A stretch of 64,000 nt of DNA from Litomosoides sigmodontis (GCA_963070105.1 OY718808.1:1521738-1585737); one strand, 5' to 3'; counted from the stretch's first letter, positions 38,203 to 52,788 are shown. Made by a program: numbers and translations. The notes: generated by a model not told the origin, from the sequence alone.

Positions 38203-39036
38203 ATGGAAACGGGTGGACTGGAAGGTGGTTTGCCCGGGGCAAGTCAAGGAGCTAGGCCATCGAATAAACGCCTGCAGCAAACGCAAGCGCAAGTGGATGA
38301 AGTTGTCGGAATTATGAAAGTGAGCTTGTTTTTTAACTTATAAAAAATAGTGTGGTAAAAATTATAATCGCTGCGAAGTTGACTATCTGCTTTGTTTTTA
38401 TCCACAGTAAAAGTAATATTATTCATTAATTTTATGTGTTATATTAATATACTATTAAAGAGTCTTTTTTTCCTGTTCATAGCTCTAGTCTTTATAAGTA
38501 GATATATTTGATTCATCAAAAATGTAAGGATACAACGCAGAAAAATTTTAGTCGGAATTAGAAGGTTGAATTACGTACGGTTTGTCGAAGAAACATTGCA
38601 GGTAAACGTGGAGAAAGTATTGGAACGTGACCAAAAGTTATCACAACTAGACGATCGTGCAGATGCTCTTCAGGTTTGTTTGTTTAAATTTATATGGCTA
38701 TTAGAGACCTTAACATTTCATGCCTTTGGAAAGTGTTGCATTTTTTGCCTTGTTCTATTTCAATTTCCACCTTGCGTTTTATAAATGTGCCTAACCAGTC
38801 GCAGATTAATTGGGCGACACGAGGGTGAAGAAATAATGTTGCATTGTTCTATTTTTGTGTTTCATTTCTGCAGCATTATCATTTTCTTATTGCAGGAAGG
38901 TGCATCGCAGTTTGAAAAATCAGCTGCAACCTTGAAGCGTAAATATTGGTGGAAAAATATCAAAATGATCATTATTATGTGCGCTATTATCGTCATACTC
39001 ATCATAATCATCATTGTTTGGGCGGGAAACAAGTAG
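38203..39036 (+). CDS. snb-1: Synaptobrevin / VAMP (snb-1 orthologue), complete
   Basis: Three exons, 38203-38319, 38602-38673 and 38896-39036, all phase 0, encode 109 aa. This is the R-SNARE of synaptic and secretory vesicles, which pairs with syntaxin and SNAP-25 to drive membrane fusion. A Gly-rich N terminus leads into [17 protein letters not shown], and the SNARE helix carries the zero-layer arginine (Arg58 in LDDRADALQ). A juxtamembrane KRKYWWKN segment and one C-terminal anchor of Ile/Val residues (about 85-104) follow, ending WAGNK. Apart from the first 15 residues the protein is nearly the same as nematode SNB-1. CTAG at 38184 ends a T-rich stretch 19 bp before the ATG and may be a trans-splice acceptor. 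The start is fixed by family length. Confidence 0.97.
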
Positions 39037-39434
39037 GAAGAGCTTAAAAACACATTCCTGAGCACATTTGCGCATGTGCCGATGCAGCGGTATTTTCTCG
39101 GGAGTTATTTTTCTTTATATTTTCGCTTTTCATTTTTTTCTTTCGAAAATTGTAGTTTCCCGAGAAAAGGATTTTTAATAGATTATTTCATTGGGTATGA
39201 ATAACACTTATACATTTCTCACTGGTAGCGGTTTTTTTTGTTCCTAATTTCCTTCCAAAGCATTATTATTTTCTTTCGATTCTTATTCGGAAATGGACGC
39301 AAAAATGAACAGAGTTAAAAAAAATCAATATCTTCGCAATTTTTGATGCATAGTTCTTTAAATCATTCTTAATTGTGGTGAGCTAGACTTGAGGGTTCTG
39401 TGTGGTAACTGCGTCACCAATAAGTCTAAGTTAC

Positions 39435-39440
39435 AATAAA
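39435..39440 (+). terminator. Candidate polyadenylation signal of snb-1
   Basis: AATAAA about 400 bp after the stop codon and about 60 bp before the next acceptor-like site. Confidence 0.45.
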
Positions 39441-39546
39441 ATCACATAGACACACTTTCTTGGTTATATACTTGTTTTTTAACTACGTATAAGTTATATT
39501 TCTTTTGTGTCGTCAGGTTAGCTTCTCTCTTTTTATCAAGTTTATC

Positions 39547-39930
39547 ATGAATTCGCGAAGTAAAAAGTGGGACGCGATTCATGAAATTGATGAAGAAAAA
39601 TACTTTTGGTTAGTTGTGTCTGTTGAAAATGTTGAAGAATTCACCGAAATTTTTGTCTCGCGATGTAGTTCTCCACGTATGCACCTTGCGCTATGTATAA
39701 ATTATTTCCTTTTATTTTGTGTTTTAATAACTTTCCATGATAAATTATCATTGAACTTCAGCCATGTTGTGATTTTCATTCTCTTTAATTTATGTATATT
39801 TTATTTTATATACTCTGCTAACTCGATTATTGCAAGCATTATTACAGTAATTATCTCTTTCGTTCTGTTTTCTCTTGCGAATAAAATACAGTTCTTCAAT
39901 TATCGTGTTTTCCACGGCAGCGGTCTTTGA
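39547..39930 (+). CDS. Small hypothetical multi-pass membrane protein
   Basis: Single-exon ORF of 127 aa, which I do not recognise. It lies between snb-1 (510 bp upstream) and syx-18 (516 bp downstream) on the same strand. A CGTCAG acceptor-like site about 30 bp before the ATG would suit spliced-leader addition. The first 50 residues are soluble, with acidic patches (AIHEIDEEKYFW, ENVEEFTEIF). Three to four hydrophobic segments follow from about residue 55, rich in Phe, Ile and Leu. The protein ends in FHGSGL. An AATAAA lies 19 bp after the stop. An ORF this long is unusual for non-coding DNA of this A+T content, but no homology was seen, and a T-rich chance frame remains possible. Confidence 0.45.
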   Translation: MNSRSKKWDAIHEIDEEKYFWLVVSVENVEEFTEIFVSRCSSPRMHLALCINYFLLFCVLITFHDKLSLNFSHVVIFILFNLCIFYFIYSANSIIASIITVIISFVLFSLANKIQFFNYRVFHGSGL

Positions 39931-40446
39931 GCAGTGTTATTTATATTAAATAAATCCGAAAGCATTAATGAAGATAATTTACAAATGATAATTGCGTCAG
40001 TGTATTTCGACTCAAAGCTACGGGAAACTTCCAGATGTTTTTGTTCCCTTTGATAGTAATACGTTGACATTGGAAGCTCACATCTTTATTATTCAATGGT
40101 CATGACGGAAACCAGTGATAAGAGTTTCACTAGTCATGCGAATCATATCCTGAGGATTGATATTTACAATGAAGACGACTTTCTGTTATTCGCACCAGTT
40201 GAGCTCATTTAATTCTCACGCTTATGTGCTATAAAGTGGTTGTAGTGCGAGATGAGAAATGAAGTCAATGATTACAATAATATAATTAAAGTAGAGGAAA
40301 ACGAGAACTAAAATTGATCTGTGATAACGATTTCATTAAATTCGGGTATCATTGCGGTAATGAGATTAATTTCTCCTAGTCTTACGTTAATTTCAGTATT
40401 AAAATTTTTAGGCATAGTTTTGTATGTCACACAAGTATAGGTCACG

Positions 40447-42881
40447 ATGCCAGTAGATAAAACACCGTTGTTTCGTGCTCGAGTAAAAGTGATACGAACG
40501 CAAGAAGCAGCACAATTGAAACGGGCTCAAATGCAAAATCATCAGCAAGAGCAAAGCGAGAATTGTATTAACAGCTTCAACCAAGTAATTCATCAAGGTT
40601 TCGAATTATCCATTTTCTTAAGAGTAGTGGATAGGAAGCATTGCTATATTTTTTATTTGCTGCATGTTGTAAATCATTAATACACACTGTAAATGTAAAT
40701 CGTTAAAGGAATTAGTTTGAAAGTTTTTGTATGGATTACTTTTACATACTTGTCCTTATCGTTACAAACAATAAGTTTACTTTATGTCTTCAGAAAAATC
40801 GGAGCAAACAGCCACGCGCGATCTTTCAAATCTCAGTTTTTTATCGTGTACAGTTGAAGCTCAACGAATTCGTCGGAAATTAATCTCTCTTCGAAATATG
40901 GTCATCAGTGGAAGGAAGAATTATGTTTCCGATATTGGTCATTCCAGACGACTTATAGCATCATACACAGATGGTATGCTTAATTTATTTTCAACAGATA
41001 TGCCTATGACATTTGATAAGAAGATTATTTTCAATACAGTGAGCATTTTTATTCAAATGAAACAAATTTTTTGTTAGCACAGCATGTTTCTTCACGGAAA
41101 GTTCGAATATAGCTCGTTTGTGCAGTATCATTAACAGATCGATGCGGCAATATTGTTCTCATCTTCAAATTGCTCATTTAATTTGTAGGTATGAGTGATT
41201 TTGAACGGGACGAATTGGATGCGAAAATTGAAGAAATTATGCAAAATTGCATAAAATCGATACAAGCCTTACAGCGTAAAATCAACAGTAGTAATTTGCG
41301 AGCCACTGATGAAGGTCCACATTTGTTTGAGGTGTATATTTTTGGATTGCTTTCAGTGAAACATATTCATTTGGTCATGACTACTTTCTGAAAATCCAAC
41401 TTCTATGAAGTTTGATTGTTTTAATAGCTCAGCCCTTCTCTACTGCTAATCTACTTAATCGATCAAAGATTTCTTTTTTCTCCGTATATGGTTTAATCGA
41501 ATTTTCGAGTTTTTAAATTAATTTTTCAATTTCAATGATTTATCAAGAATTATGAGATGTTACAGCGTCTGTTATACAAGAGATTTTAGGTTTTACGGAT
41601 GCTCGGTAAACATCTCAATGCTACGGCTAAAATTGTTGCTGAAATACGAGCTTTGCGAACAAAAAAGATAAGTAATATGCGACGAACTTACAGGTATCGT
41701 TTATTTTTCTGTTGGTTGACTTAATGAAAGATGTTTTTAGGTTTGCAAAGATATTGAATGCGCTGAAAATATTGTTACTGTGCAAAATATCACATCTTGT
41801 TCTTCTGAAGATCCATAGCATTGTCTTTATGTTTGAAAATTTTGAGAATATACCCCGCGATATCTTGATACTGTTGATAGTTTTAACAGATACATCACAT
41901 TGAAGTGCCCAAACCACTGTGTAAGAGCTTACACTGAATTAGATTTCGCTGTATTTTTTAATACTATTTTTGCCTTGATTTATGTTCTTTATTTGCGCGG
42001 TTGAATTATTCATTATTAGGCTGGCAACATTGGTGCAGTTATACAACATGAAAAAACACAGGGATGAAGTGCAGGCTCAGCGATCTGCTAATGAAGATTC
42101 GGTTGAAACGATATCACTGAAGCTTGATTCTTCGTCAATTTCGAATTCAACGCTTAGTGATACCATCATTTTTGGTAAAGGTGGTTTGCGGAGGAGAATT
42201 CCACAGAATACCGGTTTGTTTCGTTATTTACTTTTTATTATAAAAGCATTCTATACGAATAGTGTAACCCGACATATGCGAATAATTAATTATATTTTTT
42301 GGGCTACTGTAGGAACGTTTTGAAATTCATTTGCTTGCTTTTTACACTCATCTAGCGCAGATATTATTTCAGGTATAGAAGGAGATGAAACCACAAAGTC
42401 AACGCAAGACGGATGGTCTGATGTGCAAATATCTGATTTCCAAGAGCTTGAACCTGCAGATGACTTGGATTCGCTTAATTTAGATGATGATGAACGTACC
42501 CAGCTTATGATTGAAAATGAGCGATTGTATTCTCGATCGCTTCAAGTAGATAATGATATCCAGAAGGTGGAAAAACAGATGGCAGAGCTACATCAGTTGC
42601 AGGAGACATTTGCGGAGAAGGTTAACGGAGTATATTTTCTCACATAACCGCTTGTGTTTTTCTCTGTAGTTGCTAACTTAATTCATTTCTAGGTTGGGGA
42701 ACAAGAAAGGGATATAAATGTTGTAAATGAAACAACGTTACTGACAGTTGAGAATATTCGGATCGGAAACGAACAGATTCGTCAAGCAATTCAGAACATG
42801 GCGTCTAGACGTGTGATTTTTTTGTTTTGTATCATTGTTCTAACGTTTACATTACTTTTCTTAGATTGGTATAATCCCTAA
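40447..42881 (+). CDS. syx-18: Syntaxin-18 (ER Qa-SNARE), complete
   Basis: Seven exons: 40447-40597, 40794-40973, 41189-41331, 41590-41693, 42020-42213, 42373-42620 and 42693-42881. The phases agree and give 402 aa, longer than human STX18 (335). The N terminus MPVDKTPLFRARVKVIRT matches the family's start, MAVDITxLFRASVK. An Habc-type helical region with DFERDELDAKI follows, then a variable charged linker. The SNARE helix runs from IENERLYSR through ELHQLQETFAEKV, with the zero-layer Gln. The tail anchor ends LLFLDWYNP, the hallmark C terminus of syntaxin-18. In the family it forms the ER t-SNARE complex with Sec22, BNIP1/Sec20 and USE1 for Golgi-to-ER retrograde fusion. The extra length lies mainly in the linker encoded by exons 5-6. 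Confidence 0.93.
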
Positions 42882-45800
42882 AAATATATATTTATTATTT
42901 TCTAGGTAAGATGCTTCTTATCTTGTGTTTTCGGTACCAAATTTTACTCTTTTTTAAATTAGTACTGGGAAAAAAACCACCAAACGAATTGTTATAAAAG
43001 TTAATAAAGAAACGAGAATAATAAATTGTACAAAAATAAGAATTGAAAAAATTGTTGATTTGACTTTCCGTTATTTGGATTATATTGTAGGTATCATAAA
43101 ATTATAGGCATTATAAGAAATATTATAGGTATTATAGGATTATAGGTATTATTAAGATAGGCATTTTGAATTATTTAAGTGCTGTTTGGTAAGAACTGGA
43201 TTTTGCGGTTTTAGAAACAGACCGGATATTATTTTTATCCATAAAGTCGGCTTTCCCGCACTTTGTCGAAACTACTTTATATGGTAAATTTCGTTAACGA
43301 ACGGTAACTGCAATAGACAGAAAAAATTGTAGGTTCGACAATTGTTATATTGAACACTCTAACAGATATGAGTGATGGTCTGCATGAATGTTGGCATTTT
43401 TTGTGTACGATGAAGATAAACTATAATGTTACTGTGAAAATGAAATACAATTATATTGTGTCTAATCAAAACTCTTAGAATTACTGAAAAAAGAAGCAGC
43501 AATAGATGTTCCTTTATTTAGCTACGAAAAAATTTTTAGTTCATTAGTGATAGGTAAAAGCTTTAGTTATTTGATGAAATAAAATATTGCTACATATGCA
43601 AATAAGTTCGTCTGAAACATTTAGGTCTTATTTGATAAAAGGAAACAAAAATTAACTGAAATATCAAAAAGTAGTATAATCGTAGACATGAATGCGCAAC
43701 ACGTTAAATAGGGAGGTAAGGGAGTGTACTGCTGTAAGATGTACTTTGTGAAGCAGTAGGAGTAATGAGAAGGAATGAAAGCACTTTTTCAATGCAAAGT
43801 TAAATGACCAAGAAAGTCTACTACTGGATGTAGTTTGTGGAATTTATCACTTCTTGAAAACTCTTAAATGCTTGCTTTTACAAATGCATATGCTGCTCAT
43901 GTGGACTTTCTTGCTTCTTCCTGATCGCTGTTGAGTTATTCGGTTCAATTCTATCTCTAAATGATTCTGCATATTTTAGATTCTCCGGTTAATCCTTCTT
44001 TCAAAATGCATAATTTGTTTTGGGTAGTGTAGATGAATCGTTTCCTTTCAATAAGCATTTATGATATAGGCTTTACCCATTTGTCACTTGTGTTTTAAAC
44101 TGCTTGAGAGAATGAAATTCAAATAGAGATATAATGTGCGAATAATGATGGAATTGAATGTGTTATCAGTTGCATCTATGATGTCATAGCTGTTTGAAAT
44201 ACAGTTGTTTTATTCATGATATTTCATGATGACCAAATTGAAATAGCGATTATTTTAATATGAATTCAATAGTTTTGATAAACACAAACATTGTAATATT
44301 AAAGCATCACAAATGATAATACAATAAACGAAGGAATGAGAGAAATTTTCGTACGGTAGTGATTTTAGATGGCTTTTCTTTTTTCTCTCTCTATCGCATA
44401 AGAAGATATATAAGAATGATTTGTAAACATCATTTGGCTCTTTCACTGTTTTATTATCATTTTCACTCAGCTGAAAAATTACGTGGTTGAAATGTTGAAA
44501 TTATATGATTATTTATTAAGCGTTGAACACACATCAGTCTTCTCCTCTTTATTTTGGTGGAAAAAAAAAACGAAAAAATTATTTTTGCAAATTTTCGTCC
44601 TCGAAATTATCTTTTATGGCATGCAATTAATGAATTACAATGATGTTATCAAACTAGAAATTTTTTGATAAATAGCTTAGTTCTCTACCACTTCGCCTGC
44701 AACTAATCACTAATTATCTTTTCTGCCAAATATATTTCTTTTACTTGGAAGATATGAATGTTCTTGCTATTGCGATGAAGGAAAGCACGAAAATCGCAGT
44801 GTTTTATTGCATCTTTTGAATGTCTCAGAGTATCACATGAAGCAGGCCAATGATAATTATGTGATGTAAAGGAATTCCCAAAATTAAAATTGTTCTTTTC
44901 TCTTTTCAATTGATGGTGATATTTGAAGCATATCGGTGTAGCAGGTCAGTTCCCAGTTTCTTGTGCCTGAGCTTTTTGTTTACTTAATTTCAATTATTGC
45001 AAGGGTATGACTTGTATTGCTAAGTATTACTTAAACAGTGTTATCATTACTAACCTTGACCGCTTAAGTAAACCAGTACCGTAATGGGATAATTAAGTAA
45101 GCCAGTACCACACTGCAATTGCTCGGTGGTATACATGTGAAATGAAAAGTTGCACGGCGCACCCTTGTGCGAACGAAGTTTCACTTTTGCAGTTTTCCCA
45201 AAAATTGGGAAATACTGTCCGTCATGGGAATGTGAGTGGTCGTTGGAGGGTAGTAACGGCACCAGGTTATTTGCGTGGTAGTTGGCGTATTCCGGGAACA
45301 GAGAATCACGTAGAAATTAAACAATGAAGTGATCATTGAATATTTGGCACTCTGTGGAATATTCTTTCCTTCGTATTGTATTGCTATCGCAGAGCACTAT
45401 TGTCGTTATGTAGTATTAAAGCGTCCAAGTTGTTTGTTTTGCCATTTGTATTTCTGACTTAAAGTTTTCAATAATAAATGAAGTTGAAAATTTTGAGAAT
45501 TTCAAAAGATCAAAAATTTGCAACAGTACATATAATGCTCATATGATGTTTGTAGTAGAATTTCCGGAATGGAGCAAATACCATTTCTAGATTAAATTAA
45601 TGCAACTGTATTTAAGTGAAGCACAAACACGGTTTCGAAATAATCAAAGTGAATAATAACTGTAGCAAATTAAATGAATCCTTTTAATGTATCACATTAA
45701 CCTGCAACGGGCAGTCATTTTATATGAGAAGGACTGGATTAAACAAGTTGATTTGCGTGTTACCACCTAAATGTTGATTTGCTACATTCCTCACTTTCGT

Positions 45801-45886
45801 CTGTTTGAACTGATAAATGTTTAGTTAGCAAGTGGAGCATTTGTTAATTTGCTTGCCGTTGTGAACAAACAAAAACATTATTAGTA
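42882..45886. other. Intergenic DNA between syx-18 and eRF1
   Basis: Mostly non-coding. A short region of ATTATAGG repeats lies at 43090-43160. The segment 45130-45325 is richer in G+C, and both strands are open there for 60-70 codons (plus frame ATG 45142 to TGA 45327, including RWRVVTAPGYLRGSWRIPG). This might be an unrecognised exon or an upstream untranslated exon, but no splice context supports it. Confidence 0.5.
43003..43008 (+). terminator. Candidate polyadenylation signal of syx-18
   Basis: AATAAA about 120 bp after the stop codon. Confidence 0.6.
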
Positions 45887-48543
<2,657 letters not shown>

Positions 48544-48733
48544 CTATGTTCGGTGGCTAGTCGCGACTGTTCGTTTATTTTCCGGGATTTTTCATGCATG
48601 TTTTATATGTTTCTTTTTTATATAATTTTCGAAGAGTGATTCTTTATTTAGTTTTGAAGCGCAGTGCGGGATCAGGAGGAATAATGGATTACTATGGTAC
48701 TTTCGATGGAATTAATGAATTTAAAATATAATC

Positions 48734-48739
48734 AATAAA
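48734..48739 (+). terminator. Candidate polyadenylation signal of eRF1
   Basis: AATAAA about 190 bp after the stop codon. Confidence 0.6.
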
Positions 48740-49260
48740 CAGGTGTATTAGATATGTTCTTTTAGATTGGGTTATTATTTTTTGTTCGGCCTACATCTTT
48801 TATTTGTCGTACGTGGCAGTTGAAAGCATTTATTTTTATCATTATGGAAAAAACTGTTGGTTTCCTAATTCATCCGAATATGAAACTACTTGTTGTGTGA
48901 TCGCGACAGCCACCGATTCGTCATGCCTTTTGGCAAGGTGCATACTTTTCTTTAGCAAACTTGAATTTTTCAGTATCCAGTTTGGCTAAACTGACTACTG
49001 AAAAATATTAGCTGTTTTCTATTTGTCAATTTCTGCATCTGCGGCCTGAAGATATCAGTCTGAAATCGTGAGAAATGACATCATTGGTATTTGGTTAGTG
49101 TAGGATCTTTGGTATTTTTAGGAGTAGTTCCTTAGTTACATGTTCAGCAGGCCTTTTCTTCGAAATCACAGTTCTAGTTGTTACCTTTTGGGCTTGCTAC
49201 TTTTTTACGACGTTTTTTTAAACCACATTAATTTCAATTGCTGCAGTCGTAAGAGAGGTG

Positions 49261-49843
49261 ATGGAGCAGGGGAGTATTGCAACAGCCTGCAAGTGGGGAA
49301 TTGTAACATCGGTGGAAATTGGTTACGAGCACGATTGTGTTCAGTGGATGCACTTTGTTACCAATTTGGTAGTCAAACAAATTGAATTCGCAGGTATCAA
49401 TTTTTGGCTAGAAGGTTACTGGATTAAAAGTTATTAGCATAATTTTATTAGCATAGCTAATAAACCATATACAAAGCCTTAAAGTAAGCCTTACCCTTTT
49501 TTCTAACCCATATACAAACCTTGTTGTATATGGTTAGAAAAAAGGATAACGCTTAGTTTTAATTCTGTTGTTTAGCTTTGTGATGTGTCATTTTTTAACC
49601 ATTTCGTTTTATTTGCACTTCCACTTTTCAGAATTTGTCGTTGCGAATCGGAGGGTGGACGAATGTGTGCTGAAAATGTGTTGTATGCCCATGAATAATT
49701 TTTTGACGAATTTTCTAATTTGTTTTTGCTTAACGGTATCAGTAGTGGTAGTCATACTGCTTTTATTCACAAAATGCATACATCAGTTTCATTATTCCAA
49801 AAATTTTTTGAATATGCTTTTGAGATGTGTTTCTAATAATTAG
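49261..49843 (+). CDS. Hypothetical 114-aa single-pass membrane protein (two exons)
   Basis: I do not recognise a family. The gene was assembled from exon 49261-49393 (ATG to CGCAG|GTATCA) and exon 49632-49843 (after CTTTTCAG, stop TAG). Phases match (1 into 1). A CTGCAG acceptor ends 14 bp before the ATG (GAGGTGATGG context), suitable for trans-splicing. The N-terminal 66 residues look globular, with CKWGIVTSVEIGYEHDC and WMHFVTNLVVKQIEF. Several cysteines (CVLKMCC) follow, then a strongly hydrophobic helix of about 22 residues (FLICFCLTVSVVVVILLLF) and a short basic tail. The predicted topology is a C-terminal anchor. It lies 717 bp after eRF1 and 817 bp before cytochrome b5 reductase on the same strand. 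The intron contains a near-perfect hairpin. The second exon's frame is partly T-rich, so the C terminus is less secure than the first exon. Confidence 0.5.
49495..49545. repeat. Near-perfect inverted repeat (hairpin) in an intron
   Basis: The left arm (49495-49517, CCTTTTTTCTAACC...ATACAA) and right arm (49524-49545) are reverse complements with one missing base, separated by a 6-base loop. It lies inside the intron of the 114-aa membrane-protein gene. A partial third copy of the arm (CCATATACAAAGCC) lies just upstream at about 49465-49478. Confidence 0.85.
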
Positions 49844-50015
49844 TAATTTTAACGCCGGATCAACTTACAAACAATAGCGGTTGGGATTATAGTTTTACCT
49901 CATGATGCGTTTGATGCTTCTTAAGTATTTAGTGGGATTTTTCAAGTATTCTATATATTTAGATGATTACTTCCTATATGTTCCTATCACATTAATAGTT
50001 TATCCTATTTTCATT

Positions 50016-50021
50016 AATAAA
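50016..50021 (+). terminator. Candidate polyadenylation signal of the 114-aa protein gene
   Basis: AATAAA about 170 bp after the TAG. Confidence 0.45.
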
Positions 50022-50660
50022 GTATTGTTATTGTTTTAGTATCCGAATAGTGCACAAAAGCATAAAAGCTGAATACAAATGTTTCTAGATATACTTACAG
50101 GCAATTCAGATCATTAGAGTATTATAGAAGACAATATTATAAAAGAAAAGAGGTTGTGCGGAGAAAATGGTGCCTATAAATCGAAATCTGTTTGGATAAA
50201 TATCCTTCTGGGTACATTGAAGTTGTGTTATCAGTGGCTTGTATCATTAATGATAACTTCCTGTTATTTATATACTGGATTTATTTTGTCGAATGTTTGA
50301 ACTTCCAGAAAGCGATGTTCCCGAACCGTATCATATTTTAAGAACGGTTGGAGGGAAGTCGTTTCATTTGCATTATATTATGCAAGTGTTTTATGGCCGC
50401 CGGGGGGGATATATTTTTAAAAGTATTTTGAGTGAATATACTGTTGGACTCGGCATCGCTGTTGTCCTTAATTATTAAGTAGATGACTGGTAATTTCTAT
50501 CTCTTATTTGAAAGGTAACGTTTCGGTCGTGTATTAATTTATATTTATTGTTATATGTAATCAGAGAGTTTGAACGTTATTGCAAATTGAACCACTGCAG
50601 AGTTGAACTGGGAGGAAGCAGATAACGTTCACTTCTGTTGCCGTAATTCGTCCTTTAAAA

Positions 50661-52649
50661 ATGGTTTCGAACAACGAAGTCACAATAACTAGCGTTGTGA
50701 TTATCACTGGTTCCGTTGTACTTCTTTCTTCAATAGTATTATATCACTTTTTATATCGACGAAAAGGCTTCGGCTGTAAATCCTGTTCGTTTTTTGGTTT
50801 TACTACAAAGGTGAAGATTGATATATTCTTAATTACTTTTTATAATAAATTCCATTTGATAATTTAGTTCTGGAGAAATCAAAGTACCTTTGGTATATAT
50901 ATATAGAATTCACAAGCTGTGAAAATTCACAACCTTCAAAACTACTTATTATTTTAGAACTTAATAACTCTTGTGGATCCTGAAGCAACGTATCCTCTGG
51001 CTTTGATACAAAAAGAAATTATTAACCATGACACACGGAGATTCCGTTTCAAGCTACCCAGTAATGAGCACATTCTTGGTCTGCCTATTGGTCAACATAT
51101 TCATCTTTCAGCGAAGGTAATTATTGCGGGGCATTTGATCGAAAGTCTATAATATGGAGAAGTGTCTTATGTAATGCAAAGCGTAGCATAGTGATAATTA
51201 TTATGCAACCTTCGAAAAGTGTTTGTGATTTCAAAATTTCAATTCGTGTGTCATCTCTCAAAATTGAATACATACGTTGATTTACACATGTTGCAATATT
51301 CAAAGAAAGTCAGTTTTAGGTGAATGGAAAACTTGTTGTTCGTCCATATACACCAATTTCATCCGATGACGATAAAGGATATGTCGATTTGATGGTTAAG
51401 ATTTACTTTAAAAATGTTAATCCTAAATTTCCGGATGGTGGAAAGATGACGCAGTTTCTTGAGGAAATGAAAACAGGTATGAAAAACAGGAATTAAATGG
51501 ATGTGAGTCTTCTTGCCCTTACGAGGAGAATTGATTGCGAGAATTTATTTCTCCAACGGATATCATAAGATCTATAAGAACCAAATATGTTAAGTATTAT
51601 GATGTTTTTCTTTGTCAGGTGAAACAATTAATTTTCGTGGTCCCTCTGGACTGATTGTTTACGAAGGGAATGGTCATTTTGTTGTGAAGGAAACGAAAAA
51701 GGCAGAACCGAAGCGCCGCGTGTATAAAAATGTCGGTATGATTGCTGGTGGTAGTGGAATTACACCGATGTTGCAAGTAAGACACTGATCGATACTCTGA
51801 TTGTTTTATGAACAGATAATGGTTTTTTAGCTAATAAAATGGGAACATAAATAGTGAGAAATATATTTGTAGATTATCTCAGCAATTATGAAATGTCCGG
51901 AAGACCATACCAAGGTGTCATTGATTTTCGCGAATAAAGATGAGACCGATATATTGCTCAGGTGTGTTTTGCAATAGGATATGCTACGACTTGAATTTTT
52001 TGAAATTTTGAAACTATAAAATTAGCTTAATGCGAACTTTGTGTTACCGCGAAATGTGTAAAGTATGTTTTGCTTAACACTATTAAACCGATCTTTAACG
52101 AGATTAACTACTTTATACGTGTTTGTCATCATTGCGATAACATTGTTTTACAATGATGAAAATTCTTTCTGGGTTATATTCTTTAAAAAACAAGAAACGG
52201 CATTGCAGCTTAAACTTTGGAAATGTGTACATTTGGTACGATCAGAAATATGTAGTTTGATTTGTAGGGATGAGTTAGACAGATTAGCTGCGAAGCATTC
52301 AGAGAAGTTTCGTGTGTGGTACACGGTCGATCAAGCAAAACCTGGGTGGACGTACTCAACAGGTTCAGCTGAACTATTTCCTTTACAAAAATAAATAGGT
52401 GGAGAAAATTTGGGATGTCACCCATGCACTGCTTGTAATGTTGAATTAATTCTTTTTCCATAAATTCTTCACTATTTGATATTTATAGGATTTGTGGATG
52501 CAGAAATGATCCAGAAGCATTTACCGGGACCTGGAAATGACTCTCATACGGTAATTTTGATGTGTGGCCCACCACCAATGATCAAATTTGCTTGCACGCC
52601 AAGTCTCGATAAATTAGGTTATCCAGAGAGTGATCGTTTAATTTTTTAA
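50661..52649 (+). CDS. NADH-cytochrome b5 reductase, complete
   Basis: Seven exons: 50661-50810, 50958-51116, 51320-51476, 51619-51776, 51873-51961, 52268-52362 and 52489-52649, giving 322 aa (human CYB5R3 is 301). The enzyme moves electrons from NADH through FAD to cytochrome b5, supporting fatty-acid desaturation, elongation and sterol synthesis at the ER or outer mitochondrial membrane. Residues about 9-32 form an N-terminal signal anchor followed by a basic YRRK. The body starts at [11 protein letters not shown]. The FAD-binding motif RPYTPIS is at 111-117, the NADH-binding GGSGITPM at 199-206 and CGPPPM at 295-300. The C terminus is RLIF (family end is typically CFVF-like). It is probably the CYB5R3/CYB5R2 type. 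Nematodes have several copies, so exact orthology is not claimed. Confidence 0.95.
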
Positions 52650-52782
52650 ACTTTCATTCACTGGACGATTCGAAACTTTCTGTGCTTGCGACATGTTTTT
52701 CTAATATGTCTTTTATATCAAGACCACTTAGTCTGTGATATATTTCTTGGCCTTGTCACATCTTGCAGTTATACAATACGCT

Positions 52783-52788
52783 AATAAA
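52783..52788 (+). terminator. Candidate polyadenylation signal of cytochrome b5 reductase
   Basis: AATAAA about 135 bp after the stop codon. Confidence 0.6.

Noticed and set aside
50293..50478. 61-codon plus-strand frame starting MFELPESDVPEPYH
   Set aside because: It has a reasonable composition and contains a G7 run, but no acceptor near the ATG and no family. It was left out as unsupported, though it is the best of the rejected ORFs.
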